NCBI RefSeq assembly: GCF_016406125.1
Contig: NZ_CP066339.1
Span: 1,240,001 to 1,304,000 of the forward strand
DNA length: 64,000 bases
Direction of reading: 5' to 3'
DNA from: Alicyclobacillus sp. SO9
GTDB lineage: Bacteria > Bacillota > Bacilli > Alicyclobacillales > Alicyclobacillaceae
The stretch's first letter is position 1. The number at the start of each line of letters is the position of its first letter. The notes below the pieces were generated by a model, which made no database searches, was not told where the DNA came from, and saw only the letters and a list, made by a program, of their open reading frames with translations. Positions 9,137 to 19,989 of the stretch are shown here, piece by piece. Both the position numbers and the translations under genes were made by a program.

Positions 9137-9415
9137 TTAGTTCTCGGCTATTTGATTTTTCGCCTCTGCCAAATCTGTTTGCACCTGACTCAATTGCTCT
9201 TTTGCCTGTTCAACAGCGCTAAAGTTCTCATCTGACTCTGCTGCCGTCATTGCATGCCAGGCACGTGACACTGCATTTTCTGCTTGCTGTACGGAGGTTG
9301 AAGACGCGTGAGATTGGGCCTCATTGACTGCGCGTTGAGCCTTGTTCACAGCATCCTGGGCATCTGAGAGCGGTGACTGTTTTTGCATACTGGACTTCTG
9401 ATTGGGATTGGCCAT
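9137..9415 (-). CDS. Small alanine/glutamine-rich coiled-coil protein
   Basis: A 92-residue hydrophilic protein, MANPNQKSSMQKQSPLSDAQ..., whose body is a run of heptad-like helices (AVNKAQRAVNEAQ, AVSRAWHAMTAAE, AKEQLSQVQTDLAEAKNQ). The start is set by AGAGGAGGA five bases upstream on the minus strand; a longer frame exists upstream but has no ribosome site. It has no signal peptide or membrane helix. I do not recognise a family. Small proteins of this type occur in spores, but nothing here proves that. Confidence 0.65.
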   Translation of the reverse strand: MANPNQKSSMQKQSPLSDAQDAVNKAQRAVNEAQSHASSTSVQQAENAVSRAWHAMTAAESDENFSAVEQAKEQLSQVQTDLAEAKNQIAEN

Positions 9416-9663
9416 ATGAATCCTCCTCTGAGAACACGTCTGCCAAACCTGCGGCCGACGGGAAGCTGTAATTAATGAGATTTTCCTCAGTTGTAATATG
9501 GACGTGAGTACGTATTTTATGCCTGAAGTCAATTCCTGCGTATCGGAGCGTCAGCCTTGTGTTCATGTATCAGTGTAGAGTCTCTGCTAAAATGAAATGA
9601 GTGGTGAAGGAAAACTTATCCCTTGGTATACCGAGTGCCAAGTGAGAAGTGAGGCGATGCCAA

Positions 9664-10335
9664 ATGTGCGGACGTTATACACTGGCTTATGAAGACTTTG
9701 ATTTTATGTTGGAATACTACGGTATTCATCACGCGGATTTTAGTTATCCGCCGCGATATAATGTAGCGCCAGGACAACACGTTCCGGCAGTGATTCACGA
9801 TGGAAAAGAGAGAAGAATCGGTCTCTTGAAGTGGGGACTTGTTCCCTCGTGGGCCGAGGATGCTAAAAGCGGATTCAAGATGATTAATGCGAGAGCAGAG
9901 ACCATTACAACGCGCAAAACCTTTCACAAATTGATTCAACGAAAGCGTTGTCTGATTCCGGCGGACGGCTTTTATGAATGGAAAAAGTCAGACGACGGGA
10001 CACAGCCTATGAGAATCGTTCTCAACTCAAGAAAGTTCTTTTCCTTTGCAGGCTTGTATGATACCTGGGTCTCCAGCACGGGAGAGAAGTTAAGTACATG
10101 TACCATTATTACCACCCGACCGAATGAATTAATGCAGCAGATTCACACGCGTATGCCTGTAATCCTCGACAAATCGAAGGAAGAAGAATGGGTTGACAGG
10201 AACTTCACAGATGCAAACCACATGGCTTCGCTTTTAACCAGCTATCCGTCTGAGGATATGAGAGCCTACCCTGTTTCTAAAATCGTGGGGAACGTAAATA
10301 ACGACGTCCCGGCGTGTGTGGAAATGATTTCTTGA
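9664..10335 (+). CDS. SOS response-associated peptidase (SRAP/HMCES/YedK family)
   Basis: A 223-residue protein starting MCGRYTLAYEDF. The cysteine at position 2, exposed after Met removal, forms a thiazolidine crosslink with abasic sites in single-stranded DNA in this family. Other family signatures are INARAET, CLIPADGFYEWKK, FSFAGLYDTW and MPVIL preceded by an active-site His in QQIHTRMP. ATG 9664 is fixed by the need for Cys2. It shields abasic sites in ssDNA. It stands alone with no obvious SOS operon partner. Confidence 0.9.
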   Translation: MCGRYTLAYEDFDFMLEYYGIHHADFSYPPRYNVAPGQHVPAVIHDGKERRIGLLKWGLVPSWAEDAKSGFKMINARAETITTRKTFHKLIQRKRCLIPADGFYEWKKSDDGTQPMRIVLNSRKFFSFAGLYDTWVSSTGEKLSTCTIITTRPNELMQQIHTRMPVILDKSKEEEWVDRNFTDANHMASLLTSYPSEDMRAYPVSKIVGNVNNDVPACVEMIS

Positions 10336-10388
10336 CGATAGAATCTGTCTCAATGCCAACAGCTTGAATAAACCGGGGGGCAGAGAAG

Positions 10389-11357
10389 ATGAGGTTGCAA
10401 GCACACGGGTTTAGTCAAACGTCGCCTGGAAATCTGCTTCACTACTGGGACGGTCTGAGTTATCGATTTTTGAACGGGATCGGCAATTGGAAAATCTGGT
10501 ATGGGATTGTATTTTCGGTGGTTGGAATCGTGGCGAATATTGCACCCGTATTCGATGGCGCTTTGAACAATCCCTCCGCCAGCATCGTTCAAATGCTAAC
10601 GCCTGCGGGCCTAGTGTTTGTTTTCAGCAGTTTGCTGTATATCCTCATGTCTCTCGCTTCCATTCCTATTTTGGGGTGGACATACTACAGAGCGCTGCGT
10701 ACTGGCATGAAGCGGTTGACGCCTTCTCCTGCAGCCAAATCGCAAGTATCGGCTTCTACTCTCCTTGTGTATCGCTTTGCTGTTGTACTGTTCTTGTATG
10801 TGCTGCTTCCTCTGGCGGCACTCTCATTATTTGTCCTGCTTGGTTTTATTAGTTACCTGTTCAGCCCTCATTTTGCCTCCGATCAGCATGTACCAAGCGC
10901 TGTCCACCACATCCTTCGCGGAGTCGGGTTGTCGCTCCTGGCCAGCCTGGAGGAGATTTGGCGATGGGCAATGATTGCCTCTGCCTTGTATCTTGGGAAG
11001 GCATTGTTTCGGCGCCGGTGGCTGAGGAGTTCAAGATACCGCTTTTGGCTGTTTGCAGCCGCCGTTGCTGTAAGCTCATTTTTCTTCGGAATGGCGCATG
11101 TTGCCGAATTCAATCTCAATTACAGAATGATGGCACTGATCGTCCTCGGGGCATCAGGTGCGTTGCTGGCCGGTGTAGCGATTGTAACCAGGCGCTTATG
11201 GCTGGCTATGTTAGTTCATGCCATCTATGATTTTCTCGCCATGACAAATCTATTTGGGGTGGTTGCTCCCTATCTTCTCATTGCAGCCATTGCCGGAAGC
11301 ATCACTGTTTTTCCGCTGTTCTATATACTCTACGGCCGTGTGCAAACTGGAGTCTGA
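10389..11357 (+). CDS. CPBP family intramembrane metalloprotease
   Basis: A 322-residue polytopic membrane protein. The C-terminal half carries the CPBP/Rce1-like motifs: an EE pair in LEEIWRWAM, FFFGMAH, and HAIYDF, which contribute catalytic Glu and His residues within membrane helices. The first motif reads EExxR rather than the usual EExxxR, so activity is less certain. The N-terminal half adds about four helices of unknown role. ATG 10389 follows GGGGGGCAGAGAAG. Substrate unknown. Confidence 0.75.
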   Translation: MRLQAHGFSQTSPGNLLHYWDGLSYRFLNGIGNWKIWYGIVFSVVGIVANIAPVFDGALNNPSASIVQMLTPAGLVFVFSSLLYILMSLASIPILGWTYYRALRTGMKRLTPSPAAKSQVSASTLLVYRFAVVLFLYVLLPLAALSLFVLLGFISYLFSPHFASDQHVPSAVHHILRGVGLSLLASLEEIWRWAMIASALYLGKALFRRRWLRSSRYRFWLFAAAVAVSSFFFGMAHVAEFNLNYRMMALIVLGASGALLAGVAIVTRRLWLAMLVHAIYDFLAMTNLFGVVAPYLLIAAIAGSITVFPLFYILYGRVQTGV

Positions 11358-11370
11358 CCTCTACTGTGTA

Positions 11371-11415
11371 CAACCGGTTTAGGAAAACAGGTTTAGGAAA
11401 GCCGGTTTAGGAGGC
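11371..11415. repeat. Three copies of GGTTTAGGAAA-type unit
   Basis: GGTTTAGGAAAACA, GGTTTAGGAAAGCC and GGTTTAGGAGGC follow one another just after the CPBP gene. It is a short imperfect tandem duplication without visible function. Confidence 0.6.
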
Positions 11416-11557
11416 ATTTACAAGCAGGACAATCGTGTAAAATCGATTTCCAACTTGAGATTTGAGGCACAAGCTGACTTTCCGAAGGCTTCTATCGTTG
11501 ACTTTGCATGACTGTTTCAGGACAATATGTGTAGATTTTGTGAAAGGTGTGACCCAT

Positions 11558-12121
11558 ATGAGCCGATTGGACGATATTTTGACTTTTAACGAACAGTTTG
11601 TTGAAAACAAAGAGTACGAGCAATACCGCACGTCAAAGTTTCCCGATAAAAAGTTGGTTGTGCTGTCGTGCATGGATACGAGACTTGTGGAGTTGTTGCC
11701 ACATGCCATGAACCTAAAAAATGGGGACGCTAAGATCGTCAAGAATGCAGGGGCCGTGGTTACACATCCTTTTGGCAGTATCATGCGCAGTATCCTTGTA
11801 GCCGTCTACGACCTTGGTGCCGAAGAGGTTTGCGTAGTCGGTCACCATGGCTGCGGCATGGCCAGCATTAACCCCGATGCAACGCTGAAGAAAATGACGG
11901 AGCGGGGCGTCTCGCAGGAGGTTATTCAAACCCTTGAATACTCTGGGGTGGATTTACATACTTGGCTGCAGAGAATCGAGTCCATTCCGGACAGCGTAAA
12001 GCAAAGTGTTGATTTAATCAAAAATCATCCACTGCTCCCTGCAGGTGTCAAAGTCCATGGGCTCGTCATCCATCCCGAAACCGGGAAACTTGACGTGGTT
12101 GTAAAGGATGAAGGCCAGTAA
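11558..12121 (+). CDS. Beta-class carbonic anhydrase
   Basis: A 187-residue enzyme that hydrates CO2 to bicarbonate. The zinc ligands are visible as Cys in SCMDTRL and His/Cys in GHHGCGM, and the Asp-Arg dyad of the active site is in CMDTRL. The length is typical of the short bacterial beta class. ATG 11558 is preceded by AAAGGTGTGA. It is a single gene followed by a repeat region. Confidence 0.92.
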   Translation: MSRLDDILTFNEQFVENKEYEQYRTSKFPDKKLVVLSCMDTRLVELLPHAMNLKNGDAKIVKNAGAVVTHPFGSIMRSILVAVYDLGAEEVCVVGHHGCGMASINPDATLKKMTERGVSQEVIQTLEYSGVDLHTWLQRIESIPDSVKQSVDLIKNHPLLPAGVKVHGLVIHPETGKLDVVVKDEGQ

Positions 12122-12239
12122 CATTAAGGTGGACACGTCAACGCCCGCCTTCGGAATGGGGATGGCGTCTGGTCCCATTTCGCAGGTTCTCAGTCCAAGC
12201 GAGCTTGGACGGGATGGGGTGCGTTGATAAGGCTTTTGT

Positions 12240-12481
12240 TTAATGATCCCGTTGATCACTATCACGATACCCGTCAAATGAATAGTGATCGATTCCATCA
12301 CTATTGCCACGAGGGCGTCAAAATAAGGATCCCATTGCTCCTTAGGACCGACCTTCCAGCATGACGCTGCCCACATTAGTGTCCATTGATGACACTAATG
12401 TCTTGGGAAAGTGGCATTAGTGATCATCGGGATCACAATTGCACAGCCGCTTCGGCGAATAGTGATCGTTCCAGTCACTAA
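12240..12481 (-). repeat. Family I six-palindrome array, copy A (inverted)
   Basis: Six 23-bp two-fold-symmetric sites centred at 12251, 12293, 12334, 12387, 12428 and 12470 (spacings 42, 41, 53, 41, 42). Read on the minus strand they follow the same order as the other copies, with the TAGTGTC/GACACTA site (12375-12399) third. Typical arms are ATAGTGATC and GATCACTAT around five bases. It lies between the carbonic anhydrase and the kinase gene and contains no ORF. Function unknown. Confidence 0.88.
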
Positions 12482-12482
12482 C

Positions 12483-12558
12483 TGCCTCTCAGCCTCTCAG
12501 CCGTGCCCGATCGCGTTAGATACTTGCCGCCGTGCCTCTCAGCCTCTCAGCCGCGCCA
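12483..12558. repeat. GTGCCTCTCAGCCTCTCAGCCG repeats beside array A
   Basis: Two blocks built from doubled CTCTCAGC words (around 12484-12504 and 12533-12553) flank a short unique stretch. They sit between array A and the 3' end of the kinase gene. Confidence 0.6.
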
Positions 12559-14112
12559 CTATTCAACGTCCAAACTGTTTGATTCAATGGCTTGCTGCAA
12601 TGTTCCAACAATCTCAACCTTGTCCGTCAGCACAATGCCTTGTTCGATGATGGTGTTGACAATGGTTGGCCTTAGGCCAGTCAGCACAGTCTTACAGCCA
12701 AGGAGCCTAATCCCCTCAATAATCCGGAACATGTGTCCTGCAATCGCAGTATCCATGAAAGCAACACCGGATAAATCTATGACTAACCGCAGCAACCCGA
12801 ACTCTGCGATTTTTTCCAAGACGGTCTGTTGAATCCGTTTGGCTCGACTGGTATCAATCATGCCGATGATTGGAAGAATGGCGACGGATGGGGAAAGTGG
12901 AATTACGGGAACGGATAAATCATCAATTAATTCCATTTGTGCTCGGATTTGTTCATTCTTCAATTCCGTAAAACTGGCGGAAAAGTGTTTCAGGAAGCTA
13001 TCCATGTTGTGGTTCACAGTTTGAATAGAATCGAACATTCTCTTCATTTTAAAATCAGAGGAATGAGTCCAATAATGCTGAAGCAACTCCAAATATGCTG
13101 TTCGCAGGAATTGAAACCATTCCAGCTTCACAATGAGTGTCAAGTCATGTTCCGCCCATATTTTTCCACGTCTTTTCGCTTCAAGAACTAAACCGTGTTC
13201 ATTGTCCTCATTGAGCAAGCGAATGACGGAATGGGCGCCTTCGAGGATGTATGCCTCACTGATTCGCCCTCGTCCGTAGATGTCTCCAAACAGGTTCCGT
13301 GCGTTTCTTCGCAATGTCTCATTTAGCGCTTCCATGTTTCCACTATAAAATTCGTCGAAGCTTTCTTCTTTCTGGTACGACAAATCCATTAATTTAGCAC
13401 CCCTTACTGTATGGCGTTTGATAGGTAAATCAATGAGGAATGCGGTTCCCTTGCCAACCTTGCTTGTTACGTCTATGGTGCCGCCGCTTTGGTAGATTGC
13501 TGAAAAAACCTGTGTCAATCCCATGCCTGTGCCGTCGCTTTTTGTCGTGAAAAACGGGGTCCCAAGCAGCGCCAACTTCTCTTCAGGAATTCCACTGCCG
13601 GTATCACGGACAATAATTCGGCATCTTCCGTTACTGACTTCCTGTTCAATTACAAGTTTGCCGCTTCCGTTTAGAGCTTCAAAAGCATTTTTGATTAAAT
13701 TGAAAAATGCTCTTTTAATTTGGTTCCGCTGCCCGGTAATAACGGCTGACGGATCCCTAAAAAATTTTTCGACCTCTACTTGGTAAGATTGATCCTGAAA
13801 CAGGAAGAGAAGTGATTCCAGCTCCGCACATATATTGATATCCACAAACACTTCTTCATCCATAACAGGCTTTGAGACGTTCAACAGGTTTTCCAGTGTA
13901 GCCAGAGCCCGCTCTAATTCAGACTGTGCCAAATTAATGTATGTATTTTCTGATTCTTCTTGAAGAAGTTGTAAAAATCCTTTTACAACGGTCAGCGGAT
14001 TCTTTACTTCATGTGCTATCCCGGCAGAAATTTGTCCTATGGACGCCAGTCGGCTCATTGTTTGGTCATCTGTTGATTGTTGCTTGGGTTGAGGTGTTTC
14101 GCTTGCTGACAC
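12559..14112 (-). CDS. Histidine kinase fused to RsbR-like/STAS domains
   Basis: A soluble protein of about 517 residues with an unusual domain order. A HisKA H-box (GIAHEVKNPL) lies near the N-terminus, then an HATPase domain with NLIKNAFEAL, DTGSGIP and GTGMGL. An RsbR-like helical domain begins near residue 250, and a C-terminal STAS domain near 400. The STAS part retains both threonines that RsbT-type kinases phosphorylate in RsbR (IDTSRAK and LTGLRP) and the core VIDLSGVAFMDT. It starts inside the RsbT-like gene; GTG 14112 with AAAGGGG upstream is preferred, TTG 14142 is possible. It probably joins a phosphorelay to a stressosome-like switch. Confidence 0.8.
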   Translation of the reverse strand: MSASETPQPKQQSTDDQTMSRLASIGQISAGIAHEVKNPLTVVKGFLQLLQEESENTYINLAQSELERALATLENLLNVSKPVMDEEVFVDINICAELESLLFLFQDQSYQVEVEKFFRDPSAVITGQRNQIKRAFFNLIKNAFEALNGSGKLVIEQEVSNGRCRIIVRDTGSGIPEEKLALLGTPFFTTKSDGTGMGLTQVFSAIYQSGGTIDVTSKVGKGTAFLIDLPIKRHTVRGAKLMDLSYQKEESFDEFYSGNMEALNETLRRNARNLFGDIYGRGRISEAYILEGAHSVIRLLNEDNEHGLVLEAKRRGKIWAEHDLTLIVKLEWFQFLRTAYLELLQHYWTHSSDFKMKRMFDSIQTVNHNMDSFLKHFSASFTELKNEQIRAQMELIDDLSVPVIPLSPSVAILPIIGMIDTSRAKRIQQTVLEKIAEFGLLRLVIDLSGVAFMDTAIAGHMFRIIEGIRLLGCKTVLTGLRPTIVNTIIEQGIVLTDKVEIVGTLQQAIESNSLDVE

Positions 14113-14476
14113 AGACCTTTGTACCCCTTTCTGAACTCTCAATGGCGAACTCGTCCATCAGTCGTTTGGTACCGGAGAGACCGAGGCCCAGTCCTTTGGC
14201 ATCTGCACGCGGTGCGACAGTATCCAAAATTTCCGAAAGATTCTGTATACCAGGACCGTTGTCTTCCACCGTGATACGGATGGAGTTACTGACTACCTGC
14301 CAGGAGATAAGGCCAAATCTACTACCGTGATCGAGAATGTTTCTTGTCAATTCGGCTACACTGACAAGCACCTTTTGCTGGTCGGCTTCCGGAAATGCCG
14401 CTGACTTTAAGGTGTGCTTAACCAAGGATACCGCAATAAAAATGTCTTTCTCAGCGTAAATGTGCCAACTTTGCAC
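14066..14476 (-). CDS. rsbT: RsbT-like serine kinase (GHKL anti-sigma-type)
   Basis: A 136-residue single-domain GHKL ATPase with ELTRNILDHG (N box), DNGPGI (G1) and GLGLGLSG (G2), closest to RsbT. RsbT phosphorylates STAS proteins of the stressosome and then activates a partner phosphatase. GTG 14476 is chosen for AAGGA six bases upstream; ATG 14482 would leave no spacing. Its 3' end overlaps the downstream kinase-STAS gene, its likely substrate. No RsbU, RsbW or sigma-B gene is nearby. Confidence 0.8.
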   Translation of the reverse strand: MQSWHIYAEKDIFIAVSLVKHTLKSAAFPEADQQKVLVSVAELTRNILDHGSRFGLISWQVVSNSIRITVEDNGPGIQNLSEILDTVAPRADAKGLGLGLSGTKRLMDEFAIESSERGTKVCVSKRNTSTQATINR

Positions 14477-14583
14477 TCCCATTCCTTATACGACTCCCAG
14501 CACGTCAGTATTTTACACCATCATTTTAAACTATTGAGTTTAGTTGTAAAGATTGGAAGACGCCGCAACTTCCTGTATATGAC

Positions 14584-14627
14584 AAAATGACCACCTCATT
14601 GTTCGAAACAAACAGAGAAAGTGGTCA
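14584..14627 (-). terminator. Terminator of tRNA-Pro
   Basis: TGACCAC (14588-14594) pairs with GTGGTCA (14621-14627), with further inner pairing around TTCGAA. On the minus strand the stem is followed by TTTTG, so it likely ends the tRNA transcript. Confidence 0.6.
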
Positions 14628-14702
14628 GTGGAGCATTATCATCTTAACTTGTCTCTCAAAACTGGGGGCCCTATCATGACTGGTATCCTCAATTTCCAAG
14701 TT

Positions 14703-14778
14703 TGGTCGGAATGACAGGACTTGAACCTGCGACCTCACGGTCCCGAACCGTGCGCTCTACCACCTGAGCTACATTCCG
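14703..14778 (-). tRNA. tRNA-Pro (anticodon CGG)
   Basis: On the minus strand CGGAATG pairs with CATTCCG as the acceptor stem. The D arm carries TAGCTCAGGTGGTAGAGC, the anticodon loop TTCGGGA lies in a CACGG/CCGTG stem, and the T arm has GGTTCAAGTCC. CCA is encoded. The anticodon CGG reads CCG codons. Confidence 0.95.
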
Positions 14779-14946
14779 GCGCTGTGGCTTCCTGACTAGA
14801 CGAAGGTCGTTCAGTTACCTTACTAACAAAGGATGCAATCATGTGTGTCATGCAGACAACAACAGGTACTATACCACGGTCTGAAAAGCGGAGTCAACTC
14901 CAAGATATCTGGGATAACATTGGTTCTGCATGGAGAGCCGTTCACT

Positions 14947-14955
14947 TGCTATAAT
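14947..14955 (+). promoter_or_regulatory. Extended -10 promoter of pcrA-ligA
   Basis: TGCTATAAT is a perfect extended -10; no good -35 is seen. Transcription would begin near 14962, after the first in-frame start, which supports GTG 15018 as the pcrA start. Confidence 0.6.
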
Positions 14956-15017
14956 GGACTGTGACAGTTAAGGGACGAGACACAATACTTGATGACTTTG
15001 AACTGAGAGGTGGCGGC

Positions 15018-17564
15018 GTGTTGTTTGCGGCAACTCCTAGTGTAGAGGAAATTTTAAATGGCTTGAATAAGCCACAAAGGGAAGCTGTTGAGACCACAGA
15101 AGGGCCTCTCCTGGTTGTCGCAGGAGCAGGCAGCGGCAAGACCAGCGTCTTAACCAGGAGAATTGCTTATTTAATCGCTGAACGAAGAGTGGCACCATGG
15201 AGCATCCTGGCCATCACCTTTACAAATAAAGCGGCGCGGGAAATGCGCAATCGCCTGGAACAACTGATTGGCGCTTTTGCCTCGGACGTGTGGGCAGCGA
15301 CGTTTCACTCCACCTGCGTGCGAATTTTGAGACGAGATATCGATAAGCTGGGATGGGATAGAAACTTTACCGTGTTGGACGATTCCGATGTGATGTCTGT
15401 TATCAAACGCATACTTACAAATCAAAACGTAAATACAAAACAGTTTGATCCCAGAGCGGTAAGAGGGGCCATCAGCAGCCATAAAAATGTACTCCGGACG
15501 GCCGACAGAGCCAAGGATGGGGCTCAAACACCGTTTGAGGAAGTTGCAGCAGACGCCTATCTGGAGTATCAAAGACAGTTGCGCATGAACAACTCTCTTG
15601 ATTTTGACGACCTAATAATGAAGACGGTGCAACTGTTCGAACAGGCCCCGGACGTGTTGGAGTTTTATCACAACAAGTTCCGCTATATCCACGTAGATGA
15701 ATATCAAGATACGAACCATGCGCAGTATCGATTGGTTCATCTGCTTGCGAAGAAGCATAAGAATTTGTGTGTGGTGGGGGATTCAGATCAGTCGATTTAT
15801 GGATGGCGCGGCGCAGACATACGCAATATCCTTCAGTTTGAACGGGATTACAAAGAGGCAAAAGTCATACGACTGGAGCAGAATTACCGTTCTACCAAGG
15901 TGATATTGAATATTGCCAACGAAGTTATTAAAAACAACAGCGAACGAAAGGCAAAAACACTGTGGACGGAAAATGCAGAAGGCGGGAAAGCCGTCTTGTT
16001 TACAGCGGATGATGAGCGCTCTGAAGCCCACTACGTAGTGGACACGATTGAAGGACTTCGCAAGGACAACCGAGGATACAGCGATTTTGCAATCCTCTAT
16101 CGAACCAATGCACAGTCTCGCGTCATTGAAGAAATTCTGATGCAACGGGGTGTCCCGTACCGAATATATGGAGGTCTAAAGTTCTACGATAGAAAGGAAA
16201 TTAAAGATATTCTCGCTTATCTGAGGCTCGTCGCAAATCCCTCCGACGAAATCAGTCTGCGCAGAGTCATTAACGTACCAAAGCGCGGCATTGGTGCTAC
16301 AACACTGCAAAAGCTGCAGGACCTGGCAGATGCTCGTCAGTTTTCCTTGTTTGATGCTCTGCAGTTTGCCGAGCAGGCTAACATTAGAGGGAAAATTCTT
16401 AAGGCCGTCACGGAGTTCACTGAGCAAATTGTTCAGTTAAACAAGCAGGTCACGTACCTGAATGTTACTGAATTGACCCAAGAGATTTTAAAGCGGACAG
16501 GCTATAGACAGCAGCTTCATCTCGAAAACACACTGGAGTCTCAGAGCAGGATTGAAAACCTGGATGAGTTTCTGACAGTGACCATGGAATTCGACAAGAC
16601 GTGGGATGCAGAGATTGAAGCATCCGAAGCACAGAGACCAGCCTCCGATAATTCACAACCTGCGGATGATACACAATCTGCATTGGCAGTTACAGAGGGA
16701 AATGCGGAGGAAGCCGCTCCGGCTGAACTAGTATTTACAGCGGATGTAGGCCCAGTGATTACGGGTCCAGAACAGCGTTTAACGGATTTTTTGGCAGAAG
16801 TGGCGCTAGTGGCCGATACTGACCTGAACGGAGGTAAACCAGACGGCGCTGAAGCCGATTCCAATCAAGTCGTGCTCATGACCCTACACAGTGCCAAGGG
16901 GTTGGAATTTCCACATGTGTTCCTGGTCGGTATGGAGGAAGGGATGTTTCCTCACAGCCGATCACTTTTCGACGACGGTGAAATGCAGGAGGAACGTCGG
17001 CTCTGCTATGTGGGGGTAACAAGGGCGCAGAATCAGCTGTACCTGACCTTTAGTCGCGTACGTACCATTTTCGGGGAGTTTCGCCGGCAGCGTCATTCCC
17101 GGTTTCTCGACGAAATACCTGCTCAATTATTGGAGCCTGTCGGAGGAAATCTCAGCAGCTTCGGCAGCGACGGGGGCGGTGCAGGATTCCAGAGCGACAC
17201 GGAACGGAGTGAATTTGGAATACGAGATGGATTCAGAGGTGGAAATCATCAGGAATCAAGTCACTTTGGGAAAGAAGGCGCCCGGCTGCAACGAGAAAAA
17301 GCGGGACGTTCAAAGGGCTTTGACTCCACCCGAGCACAGCTACAAACACAAGGAACTGGGAACCCAACAAATGACGGTGGGCAGGCTAAGACTTTTGAGT
17401 ATAAACCAGGTGATAAAGTAGAACACCGAAAATGGGGACAAGGCACTGTAATTCAAGTACGTGGAGAAGGCGAAGACCTCATGGCCAAAATTGCTTTTCC
17501 GGCTCCCGTCGGTATTAAAGAACTGGCCGTCAAGTTTGCACCGATTCAAAAAGCTGAAGACTAG
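15018..17564 (+). CDS. pcrA: ATP-dependent DNA helicase PcrA (UvrD family)
   Basis: A superfamily 1A 3'-5' helicase for repair, plasmid replication and removal of RecA and stalled polymerase. All motifs are present: AGAGSGKTSVLTRR (Walker A), VDEYQDTNHAQY, GDSDQSIYGWRGAD, QNYRSTKV, TLHSAKGLEFPHVFLVG and EERRLCYVGVTRAQ. The end, YKPGDKVEHRKWGQGTVI, is the Tudor-like domain that binds RNA polymerase. GTG 15018 follows GAGAGGTGG. At 848 aa it exceeds the usual ~730-750 because of an acidic/alanine insert (about residues 535-600) and a low-complexity linker before the Tudor domain. It forms an operon with ligA. Confidence 0.95.
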   Translation: MLFAATPSVEEILNGLNKPQREAVETTEGPLLVVAGAGSGKTSVLTRRIAYLIAERRVAPWSILAITFTNKAAREMRNRLEQLIGAFASDVWAATFHSTCVRILRRDIDKLGWDRNFTVLDDSDVMSVIKRILTNQNVNTKQFDPRAVRGAISSHKNVLRTADRAKDGAQTPFEEVAADAYLEYQRQLRMNNSLDFDDLIMKTVQLFEQAPDVLEFYHNKFRYIHVDEYQDTNHAQYRLVHLLAKKHKNLCVVGDSDQSIYGWRGADIRNILQFERDYKEAKVIRLEQNYRSTKVILNIANEVIKNNSERKAKTLWTENAEGGKAVLFTADDERSEAHYVVDTIEGLRKDNRGYSDFAILYRTNAQSRVIEEILMQRGVPYRIYGGLKFYDRKEIKDILAYLRLVANPSDEISLRRVINVPKRGIGATTLQKLQDLADARQFSLFDALQFAEQANIRGKILKAVTEFTEQIVQLNKQVTYLNVTELTQEILKRTGYRQQLHLENTLESQSRIENLDEFLTVTMEFDKTWDAEIEASEAQRPASDNSQPADDTQSALAVTEGNAEEAAPAELVFTADVGPVITGPEQRLTDFLAEVALVADTDLNGGKPDGAEADSNQVVLMTLHSAKGLEFPHVFLVGMEEGMFPHSRSLFDDGEMQEERRLCYVGVTRAQNQLYLTFSRVRTIFGEFRRQRHSRFLDEIPAQLLEPVGGNLSSFGSDGGGAGFQSDTERSEFGIRDGFRGGNHQESSHFGKEGARLQREKAGRSKGFDSTRAQLQTQGTGNPTNDGGQAKTFEYKPGDKVEHRKWGQGTVIQVRGEGEDLMAKIAFPAPVGIKELAVKFAPIQKAED

Positions 17565-17654
17565 GGTACAAGCCCGGCGGTAAAAATGCATAGATATCGA
17601 AGAAGTCGCAGATGGATGACGGATATATGCGCGTTGATTGTCAGTCTGTTATGA

Positions 17655-19763
<2,109 letters not shown>

Positions 19764-19780
19764 ATTTGAGATTTGCGACC

Positions 19781-19810
19781 AAAACGAAAATCCCGGCCGA
19801 GAGGCCGGGG
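19781..19810 (-). terminator. Intrinsic terminator (minus strand)
   Basis: CCCGGCC-GAGA-GGCCGGG at 19792-19809, flanked on the plus strand by AAAACGAAAA, gives a GC-rich hairpin with TTTTCGTTTT after it on the minus strand. It ends the small gene at 19834-19989. Confidence 0.75.
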
Positions 19811-19833
19811 GAAGGTAACACCGTGTGCAGGTG

Positions 19834-19989
19834 TTATTGGTGATCACGCATGAATTCCGGAACAGAGTACTTTTCTTCTGTCCGCGCGTGAAACCAGGTA
19901 ATCCGATTGGAGTAGCGTCCCAGTGCAAAGACAACGGGTACCCCAACCACAACGATGGCGCCAATTAATTCGTAGATATGGAGTGTCAT
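19834..19989 (-). CDS. Small single-span membrane protein, unknown
   Basis: A 51-residue protein beginning MTLHIYELIGAIVVVGVPVV, with one N-terminal helix and a polar tail (RYSNRITWFHARTEEKYS). ATG 19989 is preceded by GGAGGG with good spacing, and a strong terminator follows, so it is probably a real monocistronic gene. No family is recognised. Confidence 0.6.
   Translation of the reverse strand: MTLHIYELIGAIVVVGVPVVFALGRYSNRITWFHARTEEKYSVPEFMRDHQ

Noticed and set aside
12240-12481. Known chromosome-organising sites (parS, matS, Noc sites)
   Set aside because: The half-site ATAGTGATC and the 23-bp length do not match the consensus of any of these as I know them.
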